48,477 bases of DNA, taken from contig JAFGVN010000115.1 in NCBI GenBank assembly GCA_016937975.1, positions 1 through 48,477 on the forward strand, in the 5' to 3' direction. Within the stretch, counting starts at the first letter, position 1. Each line of letters begins with the position of its first letter. The stretch comes from Clostridia bacterium. GTDB lineage: Bacteria > Bacillota > Clostridia > Peptostreptococcales > Acidaminobacteraceae. Positions 1-10,161 of the stretch are shown here, in pieces. The position numbers and the translations under genes were made by a program. Under the pieces are notes generated by a model. That model did no database searches. It saw only the letters and a list, made by a program, of their open reading frames with translations, and was not told where the DNA came from.

Positions 1-90
1 TACTTATATATTCGACATAAGATAGGAGGATTCCTTTTTGGTAATTTTTGTTAATTTAGAAACTATCTATTTCCCGACAGCCCCTTTATC
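1..90. other. Window edge downstream of aspS, no gene seen
   Basis: This is AT-rich sequence after the aspS stop codon. I see no convincing ORF, tRNA or stable hairpin, and no clear terminator for aspS before the window edge, so the transcript may continue into a gene outside the window. Confidence 0.4.
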
Positions 91-1884
91 CTATGCCTGT
101 TCTTTTTTTGGAGATACTGTTTCCAAGAACAATTCTTCTAATTGATGCACTTCTGCAAAACCAGGTGCATTAGTTAACAAACATGTAGCTTGTTGTGTTT
201 TAGGGAATGCAATAACGTCACGGATATTATCAATATTAAGTAGTTCCATCACTACACGATCTAAACCATAAGCTATACCACCATGTGGTGGCACACCATA
301 TTTGAAAGCATCCAATAAGAAACCAAATTTTTCTTGTGCTTCTTCATCACTGAAACCTAAAGCTTTAAACATTCTCGCTTGTAATTCAGTGGTATGAATA
401 CGAATAGAACCACCACCAATTTCAGAACCATTTAACACAATGTCATAGGCTTTTGCACGACAGTTTGCTGGATCTGTTTCGATTTTATTCATATCATCAT
501 CCATAGGAGAAGTAAATGGATGGTGTTTAGCAACATAACGGTCTTCTTCTTCAGAATACTCAAATAGTGGGAATTCAGTAACCCATAAAATTTTGTAAAC
601 ACCTTCTTCAATTTTATTCATTTGCTTAGCAGCTTCTAATCTTAAAGCGCCTAATGCAGCAAATACTACAGAAGGTTTATCCGCTACAAAGAGCACTAAG
701 TCCCCTGTTTTAGCTTCCATTCTTTCAGTGATCTTTTGGATATCTTCATCAGAAAGGAACTTTAAGATTGGTGAATCAATACCTTCTTCAGTAAATCTCA
801 TCCATGCAAGACCTTGTGCACCATAAGTTTTAGCAAACTTTTCTAAGTTCTTTAAACCTTTTTTACTGAAAGTCTCTAAACCACCATCAATGTTGATGGC
901 ACGTACATCATTACCTTGTTCTACAGTGCTTGCAAACACGCCGAACCCACAAGTTGCTGCAATATCATTTAAAGCCTTTAATTCAAAGCCAAATCTTAAA
1001 TCTGGTTTATCTGAACCAAAACGCTCCATTGCTTCTTTGTAAGGCATTCTCATAAAAGGTGTTTCTAATTCTACATTCAAAGTTTCTTTGAAAATTTTCT
1101 TCATTAGCGCTTCATTCACTGCAATGACATCATTTTCCTCAACAAAACTCATTTCAACGTCTACTTGAGTAAATTCAGGTTGACGATCCGCTCTTAAGTC
1201 TTCATCTCTAAAGCACTTAACAATTTGATAGTATTTATCGATTCCAGAAACCATCAACATCTGTTTGAATAATTGTGGTGATTGAGGTAAAGCATAGAAT
1301 TTATTAGGATTAACTCGACTTGGTACCAAATAATCTCTTGCACCTTCTGGCGTAGGCTTATTTAGAAATGGTGTTTCAACTTCAAGGAATCCTTCACTGT
1401 TAAAGAAACTTCTAAAAACACTAGCAACTTGAGATCTGAACAATAGGTTTTTATACATTTTTGGTTTTCTTAGATCCAAATAACGATATTTTAATCTCAA
1501 TTTTTCAGCAGCACCATCTTCATCCGTGATGTGAATTGGTGGTACTTCTGACTCAGACAAGATTTTGATTTGCTCTGCAAATACTTCAACTTGTCCAGTT
1601 GGAATGTCTGGATTCACACTTTCTCTTTTCTTAACAACACCTTCAACGGCAACAACATATTCACCACGAATGGTATCCGCTTTATCAAAGGCTTCTTGTG
1701 ATACTTTTGTATCAAATACGATTTGCGCAATACCTTCACGGTCTCTTAAATCTACGAATAACAAACCACCTAGGTTTCTTCTTTTTTGTACCCAACCCAT
1801 TAATACGACTCTTGTATCAATGTGTTCATCTCTTAACAATCCTGCATAATGCGTTCTTTTCAGTCCGTTTAATAATTCAGACAT
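91..1884 (-). CDS. aspS: Aspartyl-tRNA synthetase (class II)
   Basis: Charges tRNA with aspartate in the cytosol. The 597-residue product has the usual bacterial AspRS length and order: an N-terminal OB-fold anticodon-binding domain (about residues 1-110), then the class II catalytic core interrupted by a bacterial GAD insert. Visible class II motifs include FRDEDLRADRQPEFTQVD in the active site and the C-terminal GIAYGLDRVVMELL motif with its ATP-binding arginine. I chose the ATG at 1884 because AAGGAGGTAATC lies directly before it; an in-frame ATG at 1920 lacks a ribosome-binding site and falls at the edge of the T-box terminator. The gene sits alone behind a T-box leader, so it is probably induced by uncharged tRNA. 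In many Clostridia hisS lies between hemZ and aspS; here it is absent. Confidence 0.97.
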   Translation of the reverse strand: MSELLNGLKRTHYAGLLRDEHIDTRVVLMGWVQKRRNLGGLLFVDLRDREGIAQIVFDTKVSQEAFDKADTIRGEYVVAVEGVVKKRESVNPDIPTGQVEVFAEQIKILSESEVPPIHITDEDGAAEKLRLKYRYLDLRKPKMYKNLLFRSQVASVFRSFFNSEGFLEVETPFLNKPTPEGARDYLVPSRVNPNKFYALPQSPQLFKQMLMVSGIDKYYQIVKCFRDEDLRADRQPEFTQVDVEMSFVEENDVIAVNEALMKKIFKETLNVELETPFMRMPYKEAMERFGSDKPDLRFGFELKALNDIAATCGFGVFASTVEQGNDVRAINIDGGLETFSKKGLKNLEKFAKTYGAQGLAWMRFTEEGIDSPILKFLSDEDIQKITERMEAKTGDLVLFVADKPSVVFAALGALRLEAAKQMNKIEEGVYKILWVTEFPLFEYSEEEDRYVAKHHPFTSPMDDDMNKIETDPANCRAKAYDIVLNGSEIGGGSIRIHTTELQARMFKALGFSDEEAQEKFGFLLDAFKYGVPPHGGIAYGLDRVVMELLNIDNIRDVIAFPKTQQATCLLTNAPGFAEVHQLEELFLETVSPKKEQA

Positions 1885-1921
1885 GATTACCTCCTTATAA
1901 TATGGGTGCCTTGAAAACAAA

Positions 1922-2118
1922 AAACTCGTCTCTTATATGCAAAAACATACAAGGGACGAGATTACTCCCGCGGTGCCACCCTAATTGGTTAAACCCACTT
2001 TTCATTGGTACTTGTTGTTCAAGTGTCTTTCAAACAAATTAATTTACTGTCTTTCACCATACACAGCTCGCTAGGAAATACCTTTATTTTACTTCTCTTG
2101 AGTACCGAATATTCATAT
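1922..2118 (-). promoter_or_regulatory. T-box leader of aspS
   Basis: Read on the minus strand, the leader contains the conserved T-box sequence AGGGTGGCACCGCGGG (about 1967-1982). It is followed by a terminator whose arms ACTCGTCTCTTATATGC and GCATATAAGAGACGAG precede a short T run at 1921-1924. Upstream there is an AGAGAAGTA element and a GGTG loop typical of Stem I. GGTACT (about 2101-2106) can pair with AGTACC (about 2006-2011) to close Stem I. A GAC triplet followed by A at 2025-2027 lies on the 3' side of Stem I and would match Asp as specifier; that assignment is inference. Confidence 0.93.
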
Positions 2119-2124
2119 AGAAAT

Positions 2125-2153
2125 AGTATATAACAATATTGTTTTTTTGTAAA
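2125..2153 (-). promoter_or_regulatory. Promoter of the aspS T-box transcript
   Basis: TTTACA (2148-2153) and TATACT (2125-2130) are separated by 17 nt on the minus strand, a good housekeeping sigma promoter. It starts 15 nt after the hemZ stop codon, and I see no terminator for hemZ between them, so some hemZ read-through into the T-box is possible. Confidence 0.7.
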
Positions 2154-2167
2154 CTGAGACTTTCATC

Positions 2168-3610
2168 TTATTCTTCAAATGGTTCAAAAAACACTTTTTT
2201 CTTTTCAATTACATCTTCAATACGTTCCAAATAAGTCTCCAAACCTTTTATGTTAGCAATACGATCAAAACGATTCATTAATGGATTCACTTTTTTTGAA
2301 ACAGCTCCTGCGCCTAGAGCAAGAATATCATGCATTTCTTCTATAATACGAATATTATATAAAGAATCTTTTCCTAATTTGGCATAACCAACATTCTCAA
2401 AATTACCGACCATATTCTTTTGTCGATACATGTAATATGGATGATAACCATTATCCATCATTTTCTCCTGAGCGATATTGATCATGGATTCAACCATTTC
2501 ACTTTGTGTCATATGATAAGCTTCAAGCTTTTCTTTTAATCGCGAACTGGTTTTAACGGCTAAAGTATGAATGGTAATATTCTCAGGATTTAATTGAATG
2601 ACAGCATCCAGAGTTTCTTTTACATCTTCAATATCCTCATCAGGAAGTCCTAAGATTAAATCCATATTGATACTATCAAAGTCATATGACTTAATCAACT
2701 CATAGGCATCAAGAATAGCCTCTGCACTATGGGATCTACCAATGAGATTCAAAGTCTTATCATGCATACTCTGAGGATTAAGACATATTCTAGATACATG
2801 AAAGACTTTAAAAACATCCAATTTTTCTTTTGTAATGGTATCTGGTCTTCCAGCCTCAACAGTAAATTCTTTTAGAGTCTTTAAATGAAAATAATCATCC
2901 AATTTTTGAAATAAAATCATAAATTGTTGACTGGACAATACACTTGGTGTTCCTCCACCAATATAGATGCAATCTACTAAACGTTTATTTTTCTGAATCA
3001 AATCATACATGGCATCAATTTCGTGATGCAATGCCTGTAAATAATCTTCAAGAAGTCGACCTTTTTGTTTTAAATCATTGGATGGAAATGAACAATATAA
3101 ACATCTTGTTGGACAAAATGGGATACAAATATATAAACTCAATGGCTTATCATAGATATCTTGTAAATAAGGTCTTTCATGTTTAGCAACATCCATTAAG
3201 AGTTTTCTCTTGTTGGTTTCTATCCTATATTTATCATATAAAACTTGATCAATATCGTTTTCTGCCATGTTCAAATCTAACATATGTTGTACAATTTTTC
3301 CAGGTCTCACACCTACAAGTGTGCCCCAAGGATTTGTTTTATGAAAGTGTTTTGTTAAAACATCGTAAATCAGCAGCGTATTGTTTCTCTTAATCAAACG
3401 CTTATTCTCATAGGAATCCTCTCCGAGCTGAATATTTTTTTCTACTTCCCCATCAAGAACAACCTTTAAATATGCTGAATGATCATGATAATCGATTACA
3501 TTAACAAGATCTGCTTCTTGTGCATCAGCAACAAACTCAACATCATGTTCAAATGTTTTAATAAGATGCTCGACCTCATATTCAAATGAATGATTCACAA
3601 AAACTCTCAT
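2168..3610 (-). CDS. hemZ: HemZ-type radical SAM protein (coproporphyrinogen dehydrogenase-like)
   Basis: Oxygen-independent coproporphyrinogen oxidase-like radical SAM protein of 480 residues, the usual HemZ length. The SAM cluster motif is CPTRCLYC, with C166, C170 and C173 as ligands and a further C162 four residues before, as in HemN/HemZ. It is followed by IYIGGGTPS and a glycine-rich SAM-binding stretch. About 155 residues precede the radical SAM barrel, the extra N-terminal domain that distinguishes HemZ from HemN. The start ATG follows AGGAGG. It is last in the relA-dtd-hydrolase-hemZ series, 8 nt after the hydrolase gene. True coproporphyrinogen activity cannot be told from sequence; some HemN-like proteins are heme chaperones or methyltransferases. 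Confidence 0.88.
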   Translation of the reverse strand: MRVFVNHSFEYEVEHLIKTFEHDVEFVADAQEADLVNVIDYHDHSAYLKVVLDGEVEKNIQLGEDSYENKRLIKRNNTLLIYDVLTKHFHKTNPWGTLVGVRPGKIVQHMLDLNMAENDIDQVLYDKYRIETNKRKLLMDVAKHERPYLQDIYDKPLSLYICIPFCPTRCLYCSFPSNDLKQKGRLLEDYLQALHHEIDAMYDLIQKNKRLVDCIYIGGGTPSVLSSQQFMILFQKLDDYFHLKTLKEFTVEAGRPDTITKEKLDVFKVFHVSRICLNPQSMHDKTLNLIGRSHSAEAILDAYELIKSYDFDSINMDLILGLPDEDIEDVKETLDAVIQLNPENITIHTLAVKTSSRLKEKLEAYHMTQSEMVESMINIAQEKMMDNGYHPYYMYRQKNMVGNFENVGYAKLGKDSLYNIRIIEEMHDILALGAGAVSKKVNPLMNRFDRIANIKGLETYLERIEDVIEKKKVFFEPFEE

Positions 3611-3618
3611 TTTTCCTC

Positions 3619-4236
3619 CTAAGTGAAAGGATTTTCTTTCTTTTCCTCACCAATTGTTGTATGTGGTCCATGACCAGGAAACACACGAACATCTTCATTC
3701 AACACATATAATTTTGATGTAATAGAGTTTATCAGTTGACCAAAATCTCCACCATATAAATCAGCTCTGCCAACACTTCTTCTAAATAAAGTATCTCCAC
3801 TAAAAAGATATTTATCGAGTAAATAGCATATTCCACCTTTCGTGTGACCTGGTGTTTTTATGGCTTTAAGATTAAGTTGTCCCAATTTTATGTTCTCTTG
3901 GTCTCTTACATACCAATCTGCATCAAAAGCCACTTCACGATCGATCGTAGCCAAAGACTCATTCTTCTTTGGATCCAAAAGCATATCTTGTTCTTCCTCT
4001 GCAGCAACAACCTTCGCTTGATTTTCATCTCTAATTGTTTCAACTGCACCAATATGATCACCATGGCCATGAGTTAACAAAACATATTTTACCTTTGCAT
4101 TATATTCATCAATGACCCTTTGAATTAAATGTGCTTGTGCACCAGGATCTACAATAGCAGCTTCTTTTGTTTCTTCATCCATGATGAAATAACTGTTCAC
4201 AGCATACTTACCGACTACAATTCTTTCTACAATCAT
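3619..4236 (-). CDS. Metallo-beta-lactamase fold hydrolase (glyoxalase II-like)
   Basis: Soluble 205-residue metal-dependent hydrolase. The di-metal motif THGHGDH is at residues 55-61 (H56, H58, D60, H61). The later ligands are the His of KTPGHTKGG, the Asp of LFSGDTLF, and the His of FPGHGPHT. Length and motifs match the YcbL/GloB-like subfamily commonly found next to dtd and relA in Firmicutes. The ribosome-binding site is modest (AGGTG). Substrate is unknown; a thioesterase such as S-lactoylglutathione hydrolase is the family precedent, but clostridia usually lack glutathione, so another thioester is likely. Confidence 0.85.
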   Translation of the reverse strand: MIVERIVVGKYAVNSYFIMDEETKEAAIVDPGAQAHLIQRVIDEYNAKVKYVLLTHGHGDHIGAVETIRDENQAKVVAAEEEQDMLLDPKKNESLATIDREVAFDADWYVRDQENIKLGQLNLKAIKTPGHTKGGICYLLDKYLFSGDTLFRRSVGRADLYGGDFGQLINSITSKLYVLNEDVRVFPGHGPHTTIGEEKKENPFT

Positions 4237-4244
4237 TTACGCAC

Positions 4245-4691
4245 CTAAAACTTTCTTTTACTATCTAACAACACCGTCACTGGTCCATCATTCAAGATGT
4301 CTACTTTCATATCTGCTTGGAACTGACCTGTTTCTACAGGTAAATAGGCTCTACAATAGGCAACCATCTCTTGGTATAAGCGATTTGCTTCATCTGGTTT
4401 TGCAGCTTCTGTAAAACTTGGTCTTCTACCTTTTCGACAGTCACCCAGTAAAGTAAATTGTGAAACAACAAGTAATGACCCCTTAACATCTTGGACGGAT
4501 AAGTTCATCTTCTCTTGTTCATCTTCAAAAATTCGTAGATTGATGACTTTATCAGCTATATATTTCATATCGTCTTCAGTATCACCCTGTTCAACACCTA
4601 ATAGAATCATTAAACCTTGATCAATTTTTCCTACAACGTTTTCATCAACAGTAACACTCGAACGTTTAACTCTTTGCACAACAGCTCTCAT
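4245..4691 (-). CDS. dtd: D-aminoacyl-tRNA deacylase
   Basis: Removes D-amino acids (and glycine mischarged on tRNA-Ala) from tRNAs, a chirality proofreading step. The product has 148 residues, the family length, starting MRAVVQRV. The two cross-subunit motifs are visible: SQFTLLGD (about residues 77-84) and DGPVTV (about 135-140, the GP cis-dipeptide motif). AGGAGG precedes the ATG. It lies between relA and the metallo-hydrolase gene with short gaps, so the genes are probably co-transcribed. Confidence 0.96.
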   Translation of the reverse strand: MRAVVQRVKRSSVTVDENVVGKIDQGLMILLGVEQGDTEDDMKYIADKVINLRIFEDEQEKMNLSVQDVKGSLLVVSQFTLLGDCRKGRRPSFTEAAKPDEANRLYQEMVAYCRAYLPVETGQFQADMKVDILNDGPVTVLLDSKRKF

Positions 4692-4725
4692 ATTTCCTCC
4701 TAAAGAAAAGCTGACATATGCCAGC

Positions 4726-6903
4726 TTATGATGTAACTCTCTTTACTTCAATGACATCTTCAAGTTGCTTAAGTTTACTCATTAAACTGTTCAACTTCTT
4801 AATATCAGATATTTCAATACTTAAATTAATAACCGCAACACCAGATTTTAAAAGCTTAGCACTAACACCAGTTACGACTAAATTAATTGCTGTTATAAGT
4901 GAAGTCACTTCAGACAACAAACCTTTACGATCAGGTGCAATGACTTGTATCTCGGTTGTAAAGGTAGCTGCTTCTTCTACTCGCCATGCAACTTCAATAA
5001 ATCTTGATTTCATTTCATCGGTATTCTCAAAGTTTTTACAGTCAGAGCGATGAACAGTAACCCCTCTGCCACGAGTGATATAACCGATGATATCATCACC
5101 TGGAACAGGTGTACAACATCTAGCAAATCTGACAAGTACATCATCTAAACCTTTAACTACAACAGATGAACCAGCACGTTTTCGATTTCTTTCATGGTCT
5201 TTAGTATCTTCTCTTTTGTATTCAATTGCTTTTGGTTCTTCAACTTCCTCTTTGTGGTCTTTTCGATATGCCTCTTTTAATTTAGGCACAACTTGATTCA
5301 GTTGAATACCACCATATCCGATGGTTGCATAAAGATCATCCAAAGAATAAATACTGAGTCTTGCCATTAAAGGATCCAGCCATTTTGGTTTTAAAAGTTC
5401 ATTCACCTTAAAACCAGCTTTTCGGATTTCTTTTTCAAGCATATCCTTGCCCTTTTCAATATTTTCTTCACGACGTTCCTTTTTGAACCAATATTTGATT
5501 TTATTTTTGGCTTGGGTACTTTTAACAAAAGTTAACCAATCCCTACTTGGTCCTGCTGAGTTCTTTTGAGTTAGAACTTCAACAATTTCACCTGTGCTCA
5601 GTTTAAAGTTAAGGGGTACAATACGACCATTTACTTTTGCTCCAACACATTTATTTCCTACTTCTGTATGAATTTTATAAGCAAAATCCACAGGTGTTGC
5701 TCCTTCTGGCAACTCTACGACTTTACTTTGTGGTGTAAAAACGTATACCTGATGATTTAAAATATCAATTTTAAGCGAATCTAAAAACTCTTCAGGGTTA
5801 TCAATATCCCCTTGCCACTCCATCATTTGTCTTAACCAGACTAATTTTTCATCAATTTTAGACATATTGGATTTTGATTCTTTGTAATTGAAATGAGCAG
5901 CAATACCATATTCAGAAACTCTATGCATTTCATGAGTCCTTATTTGAACCTCAAAAGGTTCACCTTCGTTCCCCATTACAGTTGTATGCAAAGAGCGATA
6001 CATATTTTGTTTTGGCATAGCGATATAATCTTTAAATCGCATTGGCATCGGCTTCCAAAGTGTATGAACAACACCTAAAGCAGCATAACAGTCCTTAACT
6101 GAATCTACTAAGATTCTTATGGCTGTAATATCATATATTTCAGAGAATTCCTTATGTTGATATTTAATTTTTTTATAGATGGAATAAAAGTTTTTCGGTC
6201 TACCGTAAATTTCAAAGGCCATATCCGTTTCTCTCAAAGAATCAGAAATGGATTCAATGACGCTGTCAATATAAGATTTTCTTTCAGATAATTTCTTGTT
6301 GATTTTTTTTGATAGTTCATAATACACTTCTGGTTCGAGATATAGTAAACAAAGATCTTCTAACTCACCTTTAATTTTAAAAATACCTAAACGATGAGCA
6401 ATCGGCACATAGATTTCTAATGTTTCCAAGGCTTTTTCATGTTTTTTGGCTTCAGATTGATATTTTAACGTGCGCATATTGTGTAATCGATCCATCAGTT
6501 TAATCAGAATAACACGAATATCTTTTGCCATTGCCAAGAACATTTTTCTTAAGTTTTCAACTTGAATTTCTTGTTTTGTTTCATAGTGCATCTTTGTTAA
6601 TTTCGTTACACCATCTACAAGTTGTGCAATGGATAAACCAAATTCTCTTTCCACATCTTCAAAAGTGATATCCGTATCTTCAATGGTATCATGCAATAAA
6701 CACGCAATAATCGTATCTGAGTCTACTTCTAATTCTGCAACCAAAATAGACACTGCCACTGGATGAATGAAGAAAGGTTCACCTGATTTTCTTAACTGAC
6801 CTTCATGTGCTTTCTCTGCATAGTGGTATGCCTTTTCCAATTTTTCTATATCAACATGCTTATTTACTGCTTTTATTTTCTCGAGATAAGTCTTTACATC
6901 CAT
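4726..6903 (-). CDS. relA: Bifunctional (p)ppGpp synthetase/hydrolase (Rel)
   Basis: Makes and degrades the stringent-response alarmone (p)ppGpp. The 725-residue protein has the standard long RSH order: HD hydrolase domain (about residues 20-200, with the HDTIEDT metal site), synthetase domain (about 230-380), TGS domain near residues 400-460 and a C-terminal ACT domain (about 650-725). The synthetase carries RFKD in [11 protein letters not shown], the RXKD form typical of bifunctional enzymes, where monofunctional RelA has EXDD. HD residues are intact, so both activities are expected. It is the first gene after a promoter at 6949-6977 and leads the dtd-hydrolase-hemZ series. Confidence 0.96.
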   Translation of the reverse strand: MDVKTYLEKIKAVNKHVDIEKLEKAYHYAEKAHEGQLRKSGEPFFIHPVAVSILVAELEVDSDTIIACLLHDTIEDTDITFEDVEREFGLSIAQLVDGVTKLTKMHYETKQEIQVENLRKMFLAMAKDIRVILIKLMDRLHNMRTLKYQSEAKKHEKALETLEIYVPIAHRLGIFKIKGELEDLCLLYLEPEVYYELSKKINKKLSERKSYIDSVIESISDSLRETDMAFEIYGRPKNFYSIYKKIKYQHKEFSEIYDITAIRILVDSVKDCYAALGVVHTLWKPMPMRFKDYIAMPKQNMYRSLHTTVMGNEGEPFEVQIRTHEMHRVSEYGIAAHFNYKESKSNMSKIDEKLVWLRQMMEWQGDIDNPEEFLDSLKIDILNHQVYVFTPQSKVVELPEGATPVDFAYKIHTEVGNKCVGAKVNGRIVPLNFKLSTGEIVEVLTQKNSAGPSRDWLTFVKSTQAKNKIKYWFKKERREENIEKGKDMLEKEIRKAGFKVNELLKPKWLDPLMARLSIYSLDDLYATIGYGGIQLNQVVPKLKEAYRKDHKEEVEEPKAIEYKREDTKDHERNRKRAGSSVVVKGLDDVLVRFARCCTPVPGDDIIGYITRGRGVTVHRSDCKNFENTDEMKSRFIEVAWRVEEAATFTTEIQVIAPDRKGLLSEVTSLITAINLVVTGVSAKLLKSGVAVINLSIEISDIKKLNSLMSKLKQLEDVIEVKRVTS

Positions 6904-6948
6904 TTAGCACCTACAAATTTTGTCTCTGAATTTATGTTTAATATAAGT

Positions 6949-6977
6949 ATTATATAACAAATCGGGAGTCTAAACAA
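6949..6977 (-). promoter_or_regulatory. Promoter upstream of relA
   Basis: TTGTTT (6972-6977) and a perfect TATAAT (6949-6954) are 17 nt apart on the minus strand, about 45 nt before the relA ATG. The apt terminator lies just upstream, so relA probably starts a new transcript. Confidence 0.75.
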
Positions 6978-7011
6978 TACAAAGTCACTGTTAAAAATGG
7001 GTAAAATGTTG

Positions 7012-7037
7012 AAAAAACCCACATTTGTGGGTTTTCT
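7012..7037 (-). terminator. Terminator after apt
   Basis: AAAACCCAC-AAAT-GTGGGTTTTTTC on the minus strand, directly after the apt stop codon, is a strong short hairpin followed by T residues. It separates recJ-apt from relA. Confidence 0.9.
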
Positions 7038-7039
7038 GT

Positions 7040-7552
7040 TTAATACTTGATTAAGGTTTCAACAGGATATGCTCCTAGTTTCTCACGACCATCTAAGAAA
7101 GTCAATTCAATTAAAAATAATATTGATGAAACTTGAGCACCCAATTTTTCAACCAATTCAGCTACAGCTAAAGTTGTACCACCAGTTGCAAGCAAATCAT
7201 CAACGATTAATACTTTGTCACCTGGTTTTATTGCGTCCTTATGGATTTCTAAAGCATCTGTACCATATTCTAATTCATACTCATGACGCACTGTCTCATA
7301 AGGCAATTTGCCAGGTTTTCTTACTAAAACCAAAGGTTTTTGTGCAGAAAAGGCCATTGGTGCACTAAAGATAAAACCTCTTGCTTCTGGTCCAATAATC
7401 ACATCATAATCATATTGATCTGCTAGTTCTACTAACGCATCAATTGTATATTTAAATGCTTCTGGGTCCTGAAGTAATGTAGTTATGTCCTTGAAGCTGA
7501 TGCCTTCTTTGGGAAAGTCCTCAACTGTTCTTATTTTACTTTTTAAATCCAT
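7040..7552 (-). CDS. apt: Adenine phosphoribosyltransferase
   Basis: Purine salvage enzyme joining adenine and PRPP to give AMP. It has 170 residues, the family length. The PRPP-binding motif is VLIVDDLLATGGT (about residues 113-125). The N-terminal IRTVEDFPKEGISFKDIT and the EARGF loop are characteristic of APRT. AGGAGG precedes the ATG at 7552. It follows recJ by only 8 nt, the recJ-apt order common in Firmicutes, where relA often follows. Confidence 0.97.
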   Translation of the reverse strand: MDLKSKIRTVEDFPKEGISFKDITTLLQDPEAFKYTIDALVELADQYDYDVIIGPEARGFIFSAPMAFSAQKPLVLVRKPGKLPYETVRHEYELEYGTDALEIHKDAIKPGDKVLIVDDLLATGGTTLAVAELVEKLGAQVSSILFLIELTFLDGREKLGAYPVETLIKY

Positions 7553-7560
7553 AGTGCCTC

Positions 7561-10026
7561 CTATTTAATCATATCTTTATAAAATTTAATATAGTTAAAA
7601 AACTGGTCTCTGATGGACGATACTTCTCTAAACACTTCTGTATCATCCAATGCTAATTTGTGATTAGGCTTTGGCAACACTTTAATATGATAAGTTTCAT
7701 CACCATCGATTTCAATAAGCTTAAGATGGTCCAGTATTCTTAACGACAATTCACATTTAATTAAATCCATATGCAAATGCTTTGAAAAATCTTCTAATGT
7801 AATGGTTAAATTACCATCTTCAGATAATAAAGATTTATAAATATCTACCAAATCCATTCTATGAGGAATCGCAGTATATAAAACCTCAGTCTGAGATTTT
7901 TCATCGATAAAAACTTGAGCCATATATTTTATGGGTACATGACATAATTTTTCTAAAGTATCAGCCCATTTTTGATTATATAACAAATCATAAACAATGA
8001 CTTCATGATATCTTTGATAATCCATATTATCCAGTACAGGGTGAACCACAACATCTAAATCATGGTATTGAAATATTTTATTAAAATGAATACCATAATA
8101 GTCTTTACCATACCCTATATCATCTAATCTAAAATATATTTCCAAGAAATTTTCAAAACCGTTTACTAAAATCAGTTTCTTGCCTTTTTTTTCAATGACA
8201 TAATCCAATCGTTCCAGTTGATCGGTCTCATACGCTGTAAAACCAGATCGTGGTCCCTTAGGAACACCTAGTCCATTATAGAATAGAGCTCTAGCTAATG
8301 TCTTTGTAAAATGTTTACCAATTTCTTTTTGTATATAGTAAGTAGATGACAATCTTCTTAAATCTTTAATTTGAAATTGTATTGTATCGACACCTCTGAA
8401 GGAGTTTTTCGATAGGGTTAGTACCATGTCCAGCTTGTCTTGTGTTCTTAAATCTGCATAGTCTTCAGATACATTAAAGGCAATAGCATCATAAGTTCTT
8501 CTCTCATCATGTAAAATCAATTTCAGATGATTTTGCGCTTCCCCCAATCGTCTCACATGGTCTATGGTCAAACCATTATAGATGAATTGTGGTCTTGGAT
8601 TGCCTAGTCCATAAGGTTCAAGTAAATCCAAATCATCTAAAGTCTGATAAGTAATATCACTACTATGTAGAACACCATCAACTTTGATCTGAGGAATTAA
8701 ATCCTCCCATGTAATTTCCGTTTTCGCATAAAGATTGACTTGTCTCCTGAATTCCTCTACTTTTTCAACAGATAATGATAAACCTGCTGCCTGTTTATGA
8801 CCACCAAAACCAATAAACAATTCTTTACAACTGTTTAAAGCATCAAAGATACTGATTTCCCCAACACTTCTTGCAGAACCTTTTGCAATACCTTCATCAT
8901 TAGATAATATAACAGCTGGTCGATGATATCTCTCTGTTACCCTTGAAGCCACTATACCAATCACCCCTGTATGCCAGTTATCACCTAAAATCACTATAAT
9001 TTTATCTTTTTTAAGATCTACTTGCGCTGCCACAAGCTCATCAATTTCCTCTAAAATAGATCTTTCAATGGATTGTCTCTCTTCATTGAGTTGAGTAAGT
9101 TTCAACGCAAGAGATTCCCCTTCTGACTCAGACTCGGTTATTAATAATTCCACACCTAACCCAGGTTGTCCAATTCTACCAGCAGCATTGATCTTAGGAC
9201 CAATATTAAATCCAATATGACCCGTATTTAAATCACCATTAATATTTGATAAAGCTACCAGTGTCTTTAAACCGATATGTTTTGTATTTTGAATAAGTTC
9301 CAAACCTATTTTGGTTATAATTCTGTTTTCATCAACAATAGGAGCTATATCCGCAACAGTACCTAAAGCTGCAATGTCTACAAACAAATCATAGACTTCA
9401 AAAAAAGCTTCTCCCAACATACCTTGTGCCAATTTCAAGGCAATGCCAACACCTGCTAGCATATCGAAAGGATAATGACAATCCGGTTGTTTTGGATTTA
9501 AAATTCCAAAGGCTGATGGTAAGGATTCTTGACAATTATGGTGATCAGTAATGACTATATCTTTACCATGTCTATTGACAAAATCAACTTCTTCTACAGA
9601 GGTTATCCCACAATCAACACTGATGATAAGATCTGCACCTTGTTCAATAACATAAGTTAAACCTTGTATGGATAAACCATAGCCTTCTTCTAATCTATTG
9701 GGAATATAATAATTCACCGGAACATTCAAATGCTTAAATAATTTTAATAAAAGTGCTATGGATGTAATACCATCGACATCATAATCTCCATAGATCCAAA
9801 TTGACTCACCTTTTTCAATGGCTTCTCTCACTCTTCTAACGACTTTATCCATATCTTTCATCAAGAAAGGATCATGTAAATCACTTAACTTTGGATTTAG
9901 AAATTTAGAAACATTAGACGCATTGTAACCACGATTGACTAAGAGCTGTTTAACCACTGGATTTATATCTAAATTAAGATCTATGGGTTTGTTTTGATTT
10001 ATTTTCCATTTTTTACTATGTAACAT
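7561..10026 (-). CDS. recJ: Single-stranded-DNA 5'-3' exonuclease RecJ
   Basis: DHH-superfamily exonuclease acting in RecF-pathway recombination and mismatch and base-excision repair. The N-terminal catalytic part has GDYDVDG (about residues 79-85), ISVDCG, the namesake TDHHNCQE and a DHHA1 region ending near FGGHKQAAG, followed by an OB fold. At 821 residues it is longer than E. coli RecJ. The extra C-terminal part (from about residue 570) is typical of Firmicutes RecJ and contains no motif I recognise. The ribosome-binding site (GAGAAAA) is weak. It is probably transcribed with apt. Confidence 0.95.
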   Translation of the reverse strand: MLHSKKWKINQNKPIDLNLDINPVVKQLLVNRGYNASNVSKFLNPKLSDLHDPFLMKDMDKVVRRVREAIEKGESIWIYGDYDVDGITSIALLLKLFKHLNVPVNYYIPNRLEEGYGLSIQGLTYVIEQGADLIISVDCGITSVEEVDFVNRHGKDIVITDHHNCQESLPSAFGILNPKQPDCHYPFDMLAGVGIALKLAQGMLGEAFFEVYDLFVDIAALGTVADIAPIVDENRIITKIGLELIQNTKHIGLKTLVALSNINGDLNTGHIGFNIGPKINAAGRIGQPGLGVELLITESESEGESLALKLTQLNEERQSIERSILEEIDELVAAQVDLKKDKIIVILGDNWHTGVIGIVASRVTERYHRPAVILSNDEGIAKGSARSVGEISIFDALNSCKELFIGFGGHKQAAGLSLSVEKVEEFRRQVNLYAKTEITWEDLIPQIKVDGVLHSSDITYQTLDDLDLLEPYGLGNPRPQFIYNGLTIDHVRRLGEAQNHLKLILHDERRTYDAIAFNVSEDYADLRTQDKLDMVLTLSKNSFRGVDTIQFQIKDLRRLSSTYYIQKEIGKHFTKTLARALFYNGLGVPKGPRSGFTAYETDQLERLDYVIEKKGKKLILVNGFENFLEIYFRLDDIGYGKDYYGIHFNKIFQYHDLDVVVHPVLDNMDYQRYHEVIVYDLLYNQKWADTLEKLCHVPIKYMAQVFIDEKSQTEVLYTAIPHRMDLVDIYKSLLSEDGNLTITLEDFSKHLHMDLIKCELSLRILDHLKLIEIDGDETYHIKVLPKPNHKLALDDTEVFREVSSIRDQFFNYIKFYKDMIK

Positions 10027-10120
10027 AATTTTCTCAACTTTCTAACTTAATCATATCGATAAATGATTCTGTTGTAAAGCGCAACAATTAATACTTATTA
10101 GTGATGACATAAAGCGAAAT

Positions 10121-10150
10121 AATGGCTTAGAGGTCATCCTCTAAGCCATT
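10121..10150 (-). terminator. Terminator hairpin after secDF
   Basis: A 13-bp perfect stem, AATGGCTTAGAGG and its complement with loop ATGA, lies 11 nt past the secDF stop codon. The T run is weak (ATTATTTCGCTTT), so it may act partly as an mRNA 3' end stabiliser. Confidence 0.7.
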
Positions 10151-10161
10151 GGTTATTCTAT

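Noticed and set aside
1885-1920. Upstream ATG extension of aspS
   Set aside because: No Shine-Dalgarno before it and it abuts the T-box terminator; the ATG at 1884 has AAGGAGG.
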